A DNA stretch of 64,000 nucleotides from Flammula alnicola. Its lineage: Eukaryota > Basidiomycota > Agaricomycetes > Agaricales > Strophariaceae. The stretch is from NCBI GenBank assembly GCA_015499995.1, contig JADNRV010000040.1, positions 291,935 through 355,934 of the forward strand. The letters run 5' to 3'. Below the pieces are notes generated by a model. The model was not told where the DNA came from and made no database searches. It saw only the letters and a program-made list of their open reading frames with translations. Position numbers and translations under genes: made by a program. This document shows positions 35,123 through 45,092 of the stretch, one piece after another (within the stretch, counting starts at the first letter, position 1; every line of letters starts with the position of its first letter).

Positions 35123-37045
35123 GAGGTCTTTACACTGCCCCACCTGTTTCACGTGGACTCCATGGACTCCACGGACTTCACGGACAATCCGTGGACTTTT
35201 TACAATTTTTTTAGATTTGATTTAGGTGAAAACACCTGCCAAATTGCAATTTTTAGTCCACACAATAGCCACCTGCACCACGGAGGCATTTATAAAATAG
35301 TAAATTAGGCTATAGATATACCGACCAGATCGGCAAACCGGCAACCGGTTACTGAACAATGGTGACGCGGCTGCAACGTTGCCACATCACCACCTTTCTT
35401 CCCTCCCACCATCCTCCCACCACCATCCCCCTCCACGCGGACCACTGCACAACCGCGACAACCACGACTACGACCACCATGACCACCATGACCACGATGG
35501 CCACGACCACGACGGCAACAAGGGCGGCAGCGGTCGCCACCGGCGCACCACGCAACGATGATGATGGCGAGGATATGCAGAACCCAGCCAGCAGGACGGT
35601 GCGACGACACGGCGCGTGAGGGAAAACGCACCACGGGGGGTGTTGGATGCGAAGGGAGGACCCAGGAAATGAGAGGCCCACAAGGTACATCATAAACGAC
35701 GACCCCACAGGCACGGCTAACCCCCAACTCCGTCCTCCACAGATGCAATGCACCCGTCAGGCACCAAAATGATGCTGACAGCAGCGTTCCACATGATGGA
35801 CCACCAGAACCACACCTGCCACGCGACCACCATGATGGGCATGCGACGGGAACGGCAGCGGGAGCACCATGTCGTGCTCCTGTGTCGTTCCAATGTCGGG
35901 TGAGCAGTCGCAACGACGACGATGCAATGACGAGGCAACAAGCGCCCCAACCACCAACCCGACCATGATGAGGCGACAAGCGACCCGACCGCTGACCCGA
36001 TGACACCACCAACCCGATGACACCACCAACCCGACGATGACCTGACTACTGACCCAACCCACTCTGCGAGCACTGAAGCGACGACACGATGACCAACACA
36101 ACCACAGAGGTGACGACAACATGACAAATGATGTGACAAATGACATGACAAATGACATGACCAATGACGTGACAACAAGGTGACCAATGACACAATGACG
36201 AGGTGACCAAAGATGCGAAGACGAGGCAACCAACGATGCGACCAACGACGTGACAACAAGGTGACAAGTGACCCACCCAACACAAGACCGAAGCGACGAC
36301 CGAACCCAGCGCGCCGACCGAGGCGACCACCCAACCACTACCCAACCATGGACCTGACGACCAGACACGACCACGTCCTGACCACGATGCGACCGCAGAC
36401 CCACTGCAGACCCGACGACCACAACGCAACCACGATGCAACCACGTCCCGACCACGGACCCGACAACCATAACGCAACCACAACGCAACCACAACGCAAC
36501 CACGGAAGTGACGACACCACGGTGATGACTCCGCAGGCACACGAGTGCAGTGAGAGCTGCAGTGTTGTCCAATGCCCCTTATCCTGTGTGTCTGCATTAC
36601 CCCCCTTTCCCCATCCCACCTCTCCACCTTAGCCCATCATAGTAGTTTACCCATGTATTTTTATTAGTTTTTTTTTAAAAATATCATTAATTTAATGAAT
36701 TGTAATGTCTGTTGTAGTAACAAGTCCCCAGAAGTCCATGGACTCTCTGTGGACTCTGGTATGTCCAACTTAATGTAACTCTCAATTATGCTTAAGTCCA
36801 AACTCCACAGAGAGTCCACAGGAGTCCACAGACATAATATTTACTGCTAATTTCATGCTTATGGACTGAGTGTGGACTGGATGTGGACCAGGTGTGGACT
36901 TGGTGTGGACCATCCATGGACTTGCGTGGACTAATTTTAACAAAAGTAAGAAAAATGTCATTAAGTTGAAAGTCCATGGAAAGTCCATGGAATTCCATGG
37001 ATTCCGTGGAGTCCATGTGGACAGGTGAGGCACTGTAAAGTACAG
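35123..37045. mobile_element. Composite element C with GGACTCC-type termini
   Basis: The ends are inverted relatives of the A/B family: TCTTTACACTGCCCCACCTG at the left, and inverted at the right TACTTTACAGTGCCTCACCT, each followed by GTGGACTCCA arrays. Between the arms lies a foreign, cytosine-skewed block (35335-36640). No TSD was found (agtagatg versus aactctag), so the pair of ends may not have moved together. Confidence 0.5.
35335..36640. repeat. Cytosine-skewed minisatellite-like block
   Basis: The plus strand is rich in ACC/GACC/ACGACC and the region contains degenerate short tandems: ATGACATGACAA-type units at about 36118-36260 and CGCAACCACAA units at about 36470-36510. Long open frames on both strands (up to 271 codons) have repetitive, overlapping low-complexity translations and are not believable proteins. 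Confidence 0.6.
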
Positions 37046-37275
37046 AACTCTAGGATCTCTGTCTGGTCCACATAGACGGATGGCTGGAATGTGGGGATGG
37101 TAGTAGGAGAGAAGAACAGTGGTGATGTGGCAACAAGTTGCAGCTTTGCCGAAGTCACTTGATTGTTTGGGCTCTTCAGCACCCATCTGTTCATGCCAAA
37201 ATAAGGGAAATCATTGTATAATTAATGTAAAGTGATTAATTAATTACTTAATATATAAATAAATACTAAACTGTG

Positions 37276-37460
37276 CACAGGTGACCAGATTCCATTTTCC
37301 ATTCCATTTTGTGTTCCGTCCTGGCAAATTCTGGTGCCCATACCAGATTCCGGGCCAATCTGGTACCCATTCCACCAGACTGACATCTGGTATTTTGGCT
37401 GGTCCCTGTGCCAAACCCATTCCACTGAAATCACCCGGATACCACTAGGAATCCATGGGG
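37276..37460 (+). repeat. ATTCC-rich array, sister of the GGAGTCC arms
   Basis: Repeated CATTCC/GATTCC/GGAAT motifs (CCATTCCATTTTGTGTTCCG; ACCAGATTCCGGGCCAATC). They resemble the GGAATCC arm at 43960-44105 and suggest a second terminal-array family. Confidence 0.45.
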
Positions 37461-37489
37461 AACACATAAGAACTCCCAAAGACACATGC

Positions 37490-38899
37490 ATGGAGTTCCA
37501 TGAATTATTGGTTGAGCTCTTGCTATGTTTTCAGGAATCTATGGATAAACTGGCAAAAGCACAAGACAATGCAAAATCACTGACCAAGGGCTCTGACGAA
37601 TTCAAACAGAAAGTAGAGCTTGTCATGTTATGCAGATATGGACTTCAAAGACTAGCTAAAGGTGCTGCCCTCTGGATGCACCTTAAAACTATTGCAACCT
37701 TGCTCAGGAACTGAAACATCCATGTCCGAACACCATCAATGCCAGCCTCTAGTCCTGGTGAACAGCAGGAGGAACTTGATGTCAACCTCAAGGCGATCCA
37801 GCCTTTCCTCAGTATAGAAGGTGTAGAGATGCCTCTGTGGACATCTTACATCAACTGGTTGAGACTTATTACAGCCCATTTCGATGCAGTTGATATTCTC
37901 ATTGGATACATCACTGGACCACTTTTCCAACATGAAACCGTTTCTATCCAGATTGTGGTTGCCCTACCTGTGAATGGACGTCTACTCCCATAGTGGCAAC
38001 TCTTAATGAACTCAACACTTTTTTTTTCCACAGAAATGGTATGGGACCCTCTTTCTGCTAAAGCAAATGCTGGCATAAGCAACACCGGCATACTCGAATT
38101 TCTCAAAAAATCTCTTGACCCTTCCTCTACAGCCAAGGTTATCAAGATGATGTGGAGCAAGAAGGATGTTAAGCTCACCATCACTAATCTTGAAAAACTG
38201 AAGTTCTCCAATTTGCTGGGTTGGAGAGAATGTGCGACAAACTTGCTTGTCAAGCTTAAAGGTTTGGACGGCCCACTGAAACCGGATAACAATTTGTTTC
38301 ATGAAATCTCCAATGACATCCAGTCGCTATAGAAAGCTCCAAATTGTTTACTTCTCTAGATGATGGATATAGCTTTTCAGGCACACTGCATTGCGAGCCT
38401 TGTATTGTGAGCCTTCTTGGTGAGACCACAACTGTCAGTAAAGATATATTGGTGCATATGAAGGTGAGTTATATTTACAACTTGTTTTTACCATCAGAGT
38501 CTCATTTTTTGTTTCTTCCAAAAAGAGTGTTGGTTCAATTATTGGAATATCAAAACATTGCTGCCCAACATGTTGACATGTGCTCTCCCTTCTAGGAAAA
38601 GGCAAAGGCCAGCCATTCACTGTAAGAGGCTCTCACAATACCATTACAGCTTGCACTCTGCCCACATGGATTTCTGGTCACATCGTGGATTCAATGAACA
38701 AGTCTTTTGGGGGCCAGTTGAGACAGGAGCTTGTTGACCTTATAGACCGCTCAGAATTATTGCAGAATCTGCTTGGTCCACTGGTTCACAGAGACTTTCT
38801 TCTGGTCAAGCTATCGACAATGATCTACCTATATTCCAAGCCACCTTTCAACGGGCTGGTTTTTAGCCCCAGTATGCATGAAATGATTTTATCAAAGTA
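37490..38899 (+). pseudogene. OTT_1508-like deaminase gene, disabled
   Basis: A predicted deaminase-fold family, widely expanded in mushrooms and distantly related to bacterial polymorphic-toxin deaminases. N-terminal helical parts: CFQESMDKLAKAQDNAKSL, MPLWTSYINWLRLITAHFD and WDPLSAKANAGISNTGILEF, with stops between them. The catalytic core follows: GTLHCEPCIVSLLGETTTV (the HxE zinc/active-site motif), an intron with donor GTGAGT at about 38463 and acceptor AAAAAG near 38526, then IIGISKHCCPTC (the CxxC half). A TGA follows directly, and then HVLSLLGKGKGQ and VRGSHNTITACTLP. Both active-site halves survive. The frame is broken by the TGA after CCPTC (expected CGA or TGG) and by upstream stops. 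The assignment rests on the HxE...CCxxC arrangement. Confidence 0.55.
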
Positions 38900-40726
38900 A
38901 GTCTTTGTCTTCTTTTTCTTTTACTCTTTTCTGATGTTTCTGGGTCTAGAGTTTATTGGTCCTCACTTATCGCTTGCGCTGCTTGAAAATATCGGCTTTC
39001 ATCTGCATTACACTCATTATATTATATTGGCAAAGCTACACAGTCTGTATTAATAGTTTTTATTTGTGGATTAAATTTACTTCCCTCCTCACTGTTTGAG
39101 TGACCAAGTTATAACTCACTGTAACTTACTGTTACAAAGGGAGTGGCAATGTGAAGAATGGCAGTAAAGCTTCCTGGTGTGTAGCTAAGGTGGATTTCTT
39201 TCTGGAGTATTCTAAGCAAATGGATTATGGGCTACATTGGCTAAAATAACTATTATGAACTAATAAATTTGAGGCCAGTTGTGCATGCAGAATTACAAGT
39301 TATATACCAGTGTGCATTGAGATCACTCATTTAGGAGTGTTTGTATTTGGCAAGGATCTCTGATTGCTAAATCAATCTGAGTTCAAAATTTGTATGATTC
39401 CTTCATGGCATTGCTATAATTTGTGATGTCTGTAATAACTTTTCACTGAGAATTGCACTATCCTACTTCTCAATAATGGGCTGAGATTGGTATGGTCTTA
39501 TCAGCATTGAGTATCAGTTTTTATGCATTTGACAATGTTGATTTTAGATGTCCTTTGTAAATACTTACAGCTGACTCTGCACCAAGGCTGGGCACAGGTG
39601 CAGGTCCACAAAGGTATGACCCACAACCAGCTCACCGCAGCCACAGATCCTTGAGGTTCCAGGTGTCCACAGGTAATCATACTGGTACCTGAATAATTTT
39701 TTTCTTGGTTTTGGCATTCTCTCAATGCATTTCTCAGCAATCACTGAATAAGCCTCAATGAAGACAGAGTTGTTCATCTCTATCTCCATCATTCTCCTCC
39801 TCTTGCTTGTGCCTATTCTACTCTAGAACCCTTAGAAAAAGGTGAGTTGTGTGTTTTTTCATGGTCATATTCTTTTATTGACACATTATATATACAGTAT
39901 GTTTTGAATAAAACACATGGGCCTGCCACATTGTATGCTCCCTGCACTCTTTCAAGATATAGGACCGGCAGTGATGGCAATGATGAGAGGGAGAGCAGGC
40001 AAGCAGTGAGCAGTGCCAACTACAAGGATGCAGTCACTCGGTAAGCATGAGACATTGTGCATCAAATTTATCTGTCTCTTCTCATGTTCACTTGTGTTAA
40101 AAAGAGTGTTGCTTCTTCTTCTGGGTCAATGAGACAGCACTGTCACTTATCTTCAAATGTGCTCTCTGCAAGTTTCAAGTAATATTAGCCATTGTTGTTA
40201 TGGTCATCTCATTTCTTTCTCATTTTATCTTATCTTCACCCACGCTTAGATGTACACCAGCTATACTGGACACTTTCTATTTCAGTATGAGTACCTTCTC
40301 AGTTCCAGACTATTAATAGTTTCCATACTTATGCATTCTCAGCTACACCATTATTGTCAAGCGGACTCTCCATTACTACTCCTGACTCCTTCTCGCTGCC
40401 GACTACATTCTAACAACTCTAGAAGAGTCACTTTATCATGGTCTGTGCACATTCAGAACTAGTATAAATATCATAGATACACAACAATGTACTTTAGCTA
40501 GTTCTTGAGAACCTTGACTACTTTGTCTTGCCTCTCTCCTCGCCAGGAATGTCTAAGCTCGTTGAGCCTCTAGACACGATCACTTAAGCTCCTTTGAGCC
40601 TCTAAGTGCAAATGATCTTATCTAGGAACCTCTCGGCACGACTTTGGAATCACTGGTTGCTTGATTTCAGCATCGCAATCACATTGTTTCTTGCTAGTCG
40701 TAACAATTGTTTTTGATTCATTCTTT
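38900..40726. other. Non-genic DNA with one weak gene fragment
   Basis: A minus-strand frame at 39792-39565 (EIEMNNSVFIEAYSVIAEK; LFRYQYDYLWTPGTSRICG) is protein-like but too short to place. The rest has no recognised gene. A run of GAGCCTCTA-type motifs occurs at 40560-40640. Confidence 0.35.
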
Positions 40727-41832
40727 GAGGTCTTTACCTTCCCCCACCTATTCCTGGTGGACTCCGGATGGACTCCAGCAGAGTGGAGTAGTCCATGTGG
40801 AGTCAATGTGTGCTTTTTTTTGGCTGACAGCCCTGCCAAAATTTATGCTGGACTCCACCAGGAGTCCAGATGGAGTCCTGACAAACTCTGGAGACTCCAT
40901 ATGGAGTCCCTGGAGTCCGCTGGTTTTATAGTAGAACAGGAGTACCAGGAGTTCAGATGGAGTCCAACAGGAGTCCAGGTGGTCCAACAGAAGTCTCGTG
41001 ATTTCCTTTTGTGGAAACACCTGTTATTTTTAGCAACATGTGAAAATTACATACTATTACATAAAATGACATCAAAGTGACACAGTGGAACCTATTTGTA
41101 ATCAAGAAATTCTATATTTGGTAGGCGCAAATTTCAAAAGACTCGCGTTCGGTCGAGTATTGTGCATTTTTCTCACTAACCAAAGAATCTATTAATATAA
41201 TTGTTGCATATTCAGGGTTCTGGAAGCAGGCTCTATAACTATCTTTTTTGGCAAAAAGTTTCCATGGTACCTGGGACCAGCCAAATAAAGCAATATATCA
41301 TGCTGACATAACCTGGTGCATGTGTATCTAGAATTTCCTTAAATTTCTGAATCTGACGGTACCCCACTTGACCCTGAATCTTGTGACTAATGTCACAAAA
41401 TGGATAGATATATTACAAAAAAGGAGGTACATAGGGCGCTTTTTTGGCTTGGTTAAACAAGCTTCTCTGGTGTAGTGGTTAAATGGTTGTTCTGATAGCT
41501 TATTGATAGCTTTGGGTTCAATTACTGTTGAATGCAAACTTTTTGGTGATATTTTTTTTCTGAGTTTTGTCTAAGTCCACCAGTTGAAGTTGCGTCATTT
41601 GTGGACTCCATATGGAGTCCATCTGGAGTTTATATGGAGTCCATGTGGATTACACCAGACTCCATGTGAACTCCATGTGGACTCTACCAGACTCTATGTG
41701 GAGTCCAGGTGGAGTCCATATGGACTCCACTTCTTCATAGTGGAGTCATACAGTTTTTTCTGATTCTATATGGAGTCCATCCAGAGTCCATCTGGACTCC
41801 ACCAGGAATAGATAGAGGAGGGTAAAGTACTG
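40727..41832 (+). mobile_element. hAT-like non-autonomous element B (GGAGTCC family)
   Basis: A 1,106-bp sister of element A, with the same ends (GAGGTCTTTACC and GGTAAAGTACTG), arms and core. It is flanked by a different exact 8-bp duplication, cattcttt, at 40719-40726 and 41833-41840, so the two copies are independent insertions. The core is very similar between A and B. The right arm is longer, with extra GGAGTCCA units. Confidence 0.88.
41468..41525 (+). promoter_or_regulatory. tRNA-like box A and box B inside hAT-like element B
   Basis: Box A tggtgtagtgg at 41468-41478 and box B ggttcaattac at 41515-41525, conserved with element A and followed by a T8 run. Confidence 0.55.
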
Positions 41833-42474
41833 CATTCTTTGCATGCTGAAAAGACTGTTGCTCCATCTACTACGTTTACAAGACAGGACCATCACATGTC
41901 TTCTTTATTTAATGTATCTCACATTGTACGTTACACATAATGCATGTCATTTTTTTACACTGACCTGCACTGTAAAAGGCACTGCATAAAAATATGCCCA
42001 AGATGTGAAACACAATAACCCAGTACTCAACATAGTAAAGTGCCTAACTCTAGGAAAGTGCATAGATCAGGCATACCCACATGGATTATGGGTATAGGTG
42101 TGAGTGTGGGTCAGCTCTGCAATACCCATAATCCATCATAACTTGACCCAGACAAGGCTAGCCTACTGCACCAGTTTGTTAACCACTCCAGCAGATGACC
42201 GGGGTGCCTCTTTTAAATGGTGGGTATGCTGCAGCTCTCTCAAATATGAGAAAGGTCCAAATGACCAGATGAATACCAGAGTGACACAGCTAGAAAGTTT
42301 GATATATGATAAACGCAGCAAGAAGGATAAACATTCTACTGAAGCTCTCATCACCTCCAGTGCACTGGTATTATTGGTGGATGATTCAAGGATTCACTGT
42401 ATGTCCAATTACGATGCGCATCCTAGCCCATTAGAAAAAGCAAATGCAGACCGATACAGGACTGCTGTAAAATC

Positions 42475-42960
42475 TCATGCAGATGCTGCAGCTTGTAATG
42501 GTGGATGTGCTGGTGCTGATGCAGTGTGGGAAGGTGGCAAAGCACGCTGCAGTTCTGGTACACTCAAAGAGCACATGGGTGCAGGTGCAATCACTGGTGG
42601 TGCTGACACTATCATGGGTGCTGATGAGGGCAGTGCAGGTGTCATAGTTGACACTGGAGATACTGCCGATGTGGGTGCACCAGCAGGGACTGACTGCAGG
42701 ATGGGTGATGCTACTAATGATGACATGAGAAATGATTGTTGAGATGCCAGTATCAGCACTGGCATCCCCACATAGTCTCTCAGGGCTTTGACATTGACCT
42801 GCAGCACCTGTTGCCCCTCATCCAGCCATTCCAAGCTCGAGTTCATTTTGCCGATCTTCTTGCCCTGGTGGCAGACTGTTTTCTTCAATTTGTCGATTCA
42901 GGCCTGGAGCGCCAAGAATTTCTGTCTGAAGCTGACAAGGGCGAGATTGTGGACACCATT
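42475..42960 (-). pseudogene. Coiled-coil gene remnant
   Basis: The minus strand reads KFLALQA, TGA, IDKLKKTVCHQGKKIGKMN, LEWLDEGQQVLQVNVKALRD and then a Pro/Ala/Ser-rich tail (APTSAVSPVSTMTPALPSS). Restoring Arg at the TGA gives a continuous heptad pattern. The plus-strand frame at 42104-42739 over the same DNA is rich in Gly/Ala/Asp and is probably the shadow. Function unknown. Confidence 0.4.
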
Positions 42961-43058
42961 GCTGGTGTCCACGTCAAGTGGCAGCTACTATATTTATGAT
43001 AAATCTCTGGCAGAGGTCAGCACACTTGTTTGTTTAGTGCCAGGGGTTTTTATGATAT

Positions 43059-43859
43059 GAGATGCCACCCTGACATAATGACACAGGTTCATTTCATTTC
43101 TTGTCTGGAGCAACATCATAACTGCCTGGCAATTTCATTTCATAACTCTTGGGTGACAATTTCATAACTTTTTCCATTTCATAACTGCTAGGGAATTTCA
43201 TTTCATTGTTTTCCAGCGATGATTTCATAACTTTGCCTAAATCAATTTCATAACTGCCTGGCTATTTCATTTTATAACTCTCTGGTGACAATTTTACAAC
43301 CTGTTGGTAACCATTTCATAGTTGTCTGTGAGGCTATTTTATATTTGCCTACAGTGATATTTCATTATTTCTAGGCAACTAATTACATAATTAATTATGC
43401 AAAATAATTAGGAAATGAGTGCGATATTTGGCATGCTTGCTTGCTGGTGGGCAGGGTCAATTTTTATTTGAGGCCATAATTTGATAAGAACATAAGTGGA
43501 AAAGCAAGAAAAAGACAACTAGAAGCCATCAAATAGATTACATAAGCAAATCACACCAGAAATAATTAATTATAATATGAAAAAGTTGCCTGAAAGTTAT
43601 AAAATGACTGCCTAAAAGTTATGAAATCATCACCGGAGAGTTATAAAATGAAATAGCCAGGCAGTTATGAAATTGATTTAGGCAAAGTTATGAAATCATC
43701 ACTGGAAAACAATGAAATGAAATTCCCTGGCAGTTATGAAATGGAAAAAGTTATGAAATTGTCACCCAAGAGTTATGAAATGAAATTGCCAGGCAGTTAT
43801 GATGTTGCTCCAGACAAGAAATGAAATGAACCTGTGTCATTATGTCAGGGTGGCATCTC
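43059..43859. mobile_element. Foldback element with about 270-bp inverted arms
   Basis: The two arms (43059-43330 and 43590-43859) are near-perfect reverse complements, beginning GAGATGCCACCCTGACATAA. Each arm is made of 5-7 diverged copies of ATTTCATAACT(n)GCCTGGCA units. The 260-bp centre is AT-rich and non-coding. A 4-bp atat flanks both ends, but the ends themselves are palindromic, so TSD length is ambiguous. Confidence 0.85.
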
Positions 43860-43864
43860 ATATT

Positions 43865-44125
43865 TCTTCTGGGGCTCTGGGTTCAATTCCTGAAAGATGC
43901 AAAATCTTTAAGTGATATTTTTCTCTGAATTCTGTCTAAGTCCATTAAGTTGAAGTTCTAACCAGAATTTTGGTCATTCCTGTGGATTCCGGTCAGGATT
44001 CCTGCAGAATTAAGTCCATTCCTGTGGATCCTGGTCCATTCCTGCAGATTTCGGTCTATTCCTCTGGAATCCAGTCATTCCGGGAGGACTCAGTGGAGGA
44101 ATGAAAAGTATTGCAATGTGACATA
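43865..44125 (+). mobile_element. Partial GGAATCC-arm element related to A/B
   Basis: Starts with box-B-like GGGTTCAATTCC and GTGATATTTTTCTCTGA as in the A/B core. It then has an arm of CATTCCTGTGGAT units instead of GGAGTCC, ending GGAATGAAAAGTATTGC, an analogue of the A/B terminus. The foldback element lies directly to its left. Confidence 0.5.
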
Positions 44126-44279
44126 AAATTATCGGTTGAGAATTATTAGTCGTACCCAATTGAACTACAATGCATCAGCTGACATCAAGCCACCTAAGCA
44201 TTGTAAATTGTGCGTAAGTTCTCTGCCAGACTGCCCCGCTTTTAGTCCACAAGCTGGAGGTAAAAAAGTGTAAGTGGTA

Positions 44280-44545
44280 TGAAGAGTAAGACAATGTCCA
44301 TTTATATGGAGTCCATGTGGATTCCACCAGCCTCCATGTGGACTCCATGTGGACTTCACCAGACTTCATGTGGACTCCACCAGACTCTATGTGAAGTCCA
44401 GGTGGAGTCCATCTGGACTCCACTTCTTCATAGTGGACTCCACCAGACTTCATGTGGAGTCCATCAGGAGTCCATCTGGACTCCGCCAATTTTATGCGGA
44501 GTCTGTGGAGTCCACCAGGAATAGGTGGAGGACAGTAAAGTACTG
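44280..44545 (+). mobile_element. Right arm of a GGAGTCC family element
   Basis: An array of GGACTCCA/GGAGTCCA units like the right arms of A and B, ending AGTCCACCAGGAATAGGTGG and AGTAAAGTACTG. The left end is missing. Confidence 0.65.
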
Positions 44546-45092
44546 CTGAAAGCCCTCAAGATAGACCAGCTGAGATACTCTGAAAGTACAATGGAAGCTG
44601 TCTTCAGTTTCATTCTATCTATAAAAGAGAAAAAGGCATAAGCGATATGAATATCCACAGCAGGTCAAACTTACCTTATCAAAGTACCTCATACTCTGTG
44701 CTCCACCTCAAATGCTTCAATTTTGAATGACTCGAAAACTTCGCTTGCTCTTAAAAATTCAACTGTATGGCTCCAAATCTCAAACGAGTCCATCTGAGAC
44801 ACTCCTGAAGTCCATTGGAAGAGACATTGAGGACATAGCATTAAGAGTGACACTGACATCGACTTGCCCAGTGAGAGTGGCACATTGGTGACATGCTGTT
44901 ATAAGTCCATGTTATTCAGCCCAGTAGTTGAGCCCAAGGAAAACTGCATCCCGTCGACCAAGGTGTTGTCATTCTACCACCAGGAGAGAAGTGCAAGAAA
45001 CAAGACAAGACAAGAAAGTGAATGTATGACTACAAAGAGGGAGTTAATATTGGCTAGACTAAAAAGATAAGATAGGACTTACCAAGTCCAAT

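Noticed and set aside
35305..36632. Overlapping open frames up to 271 codons on both strands
   Set aside because: Composition is a low-complexity CGACC/ATGACC array; several frames are open at once and none resembles a domain.
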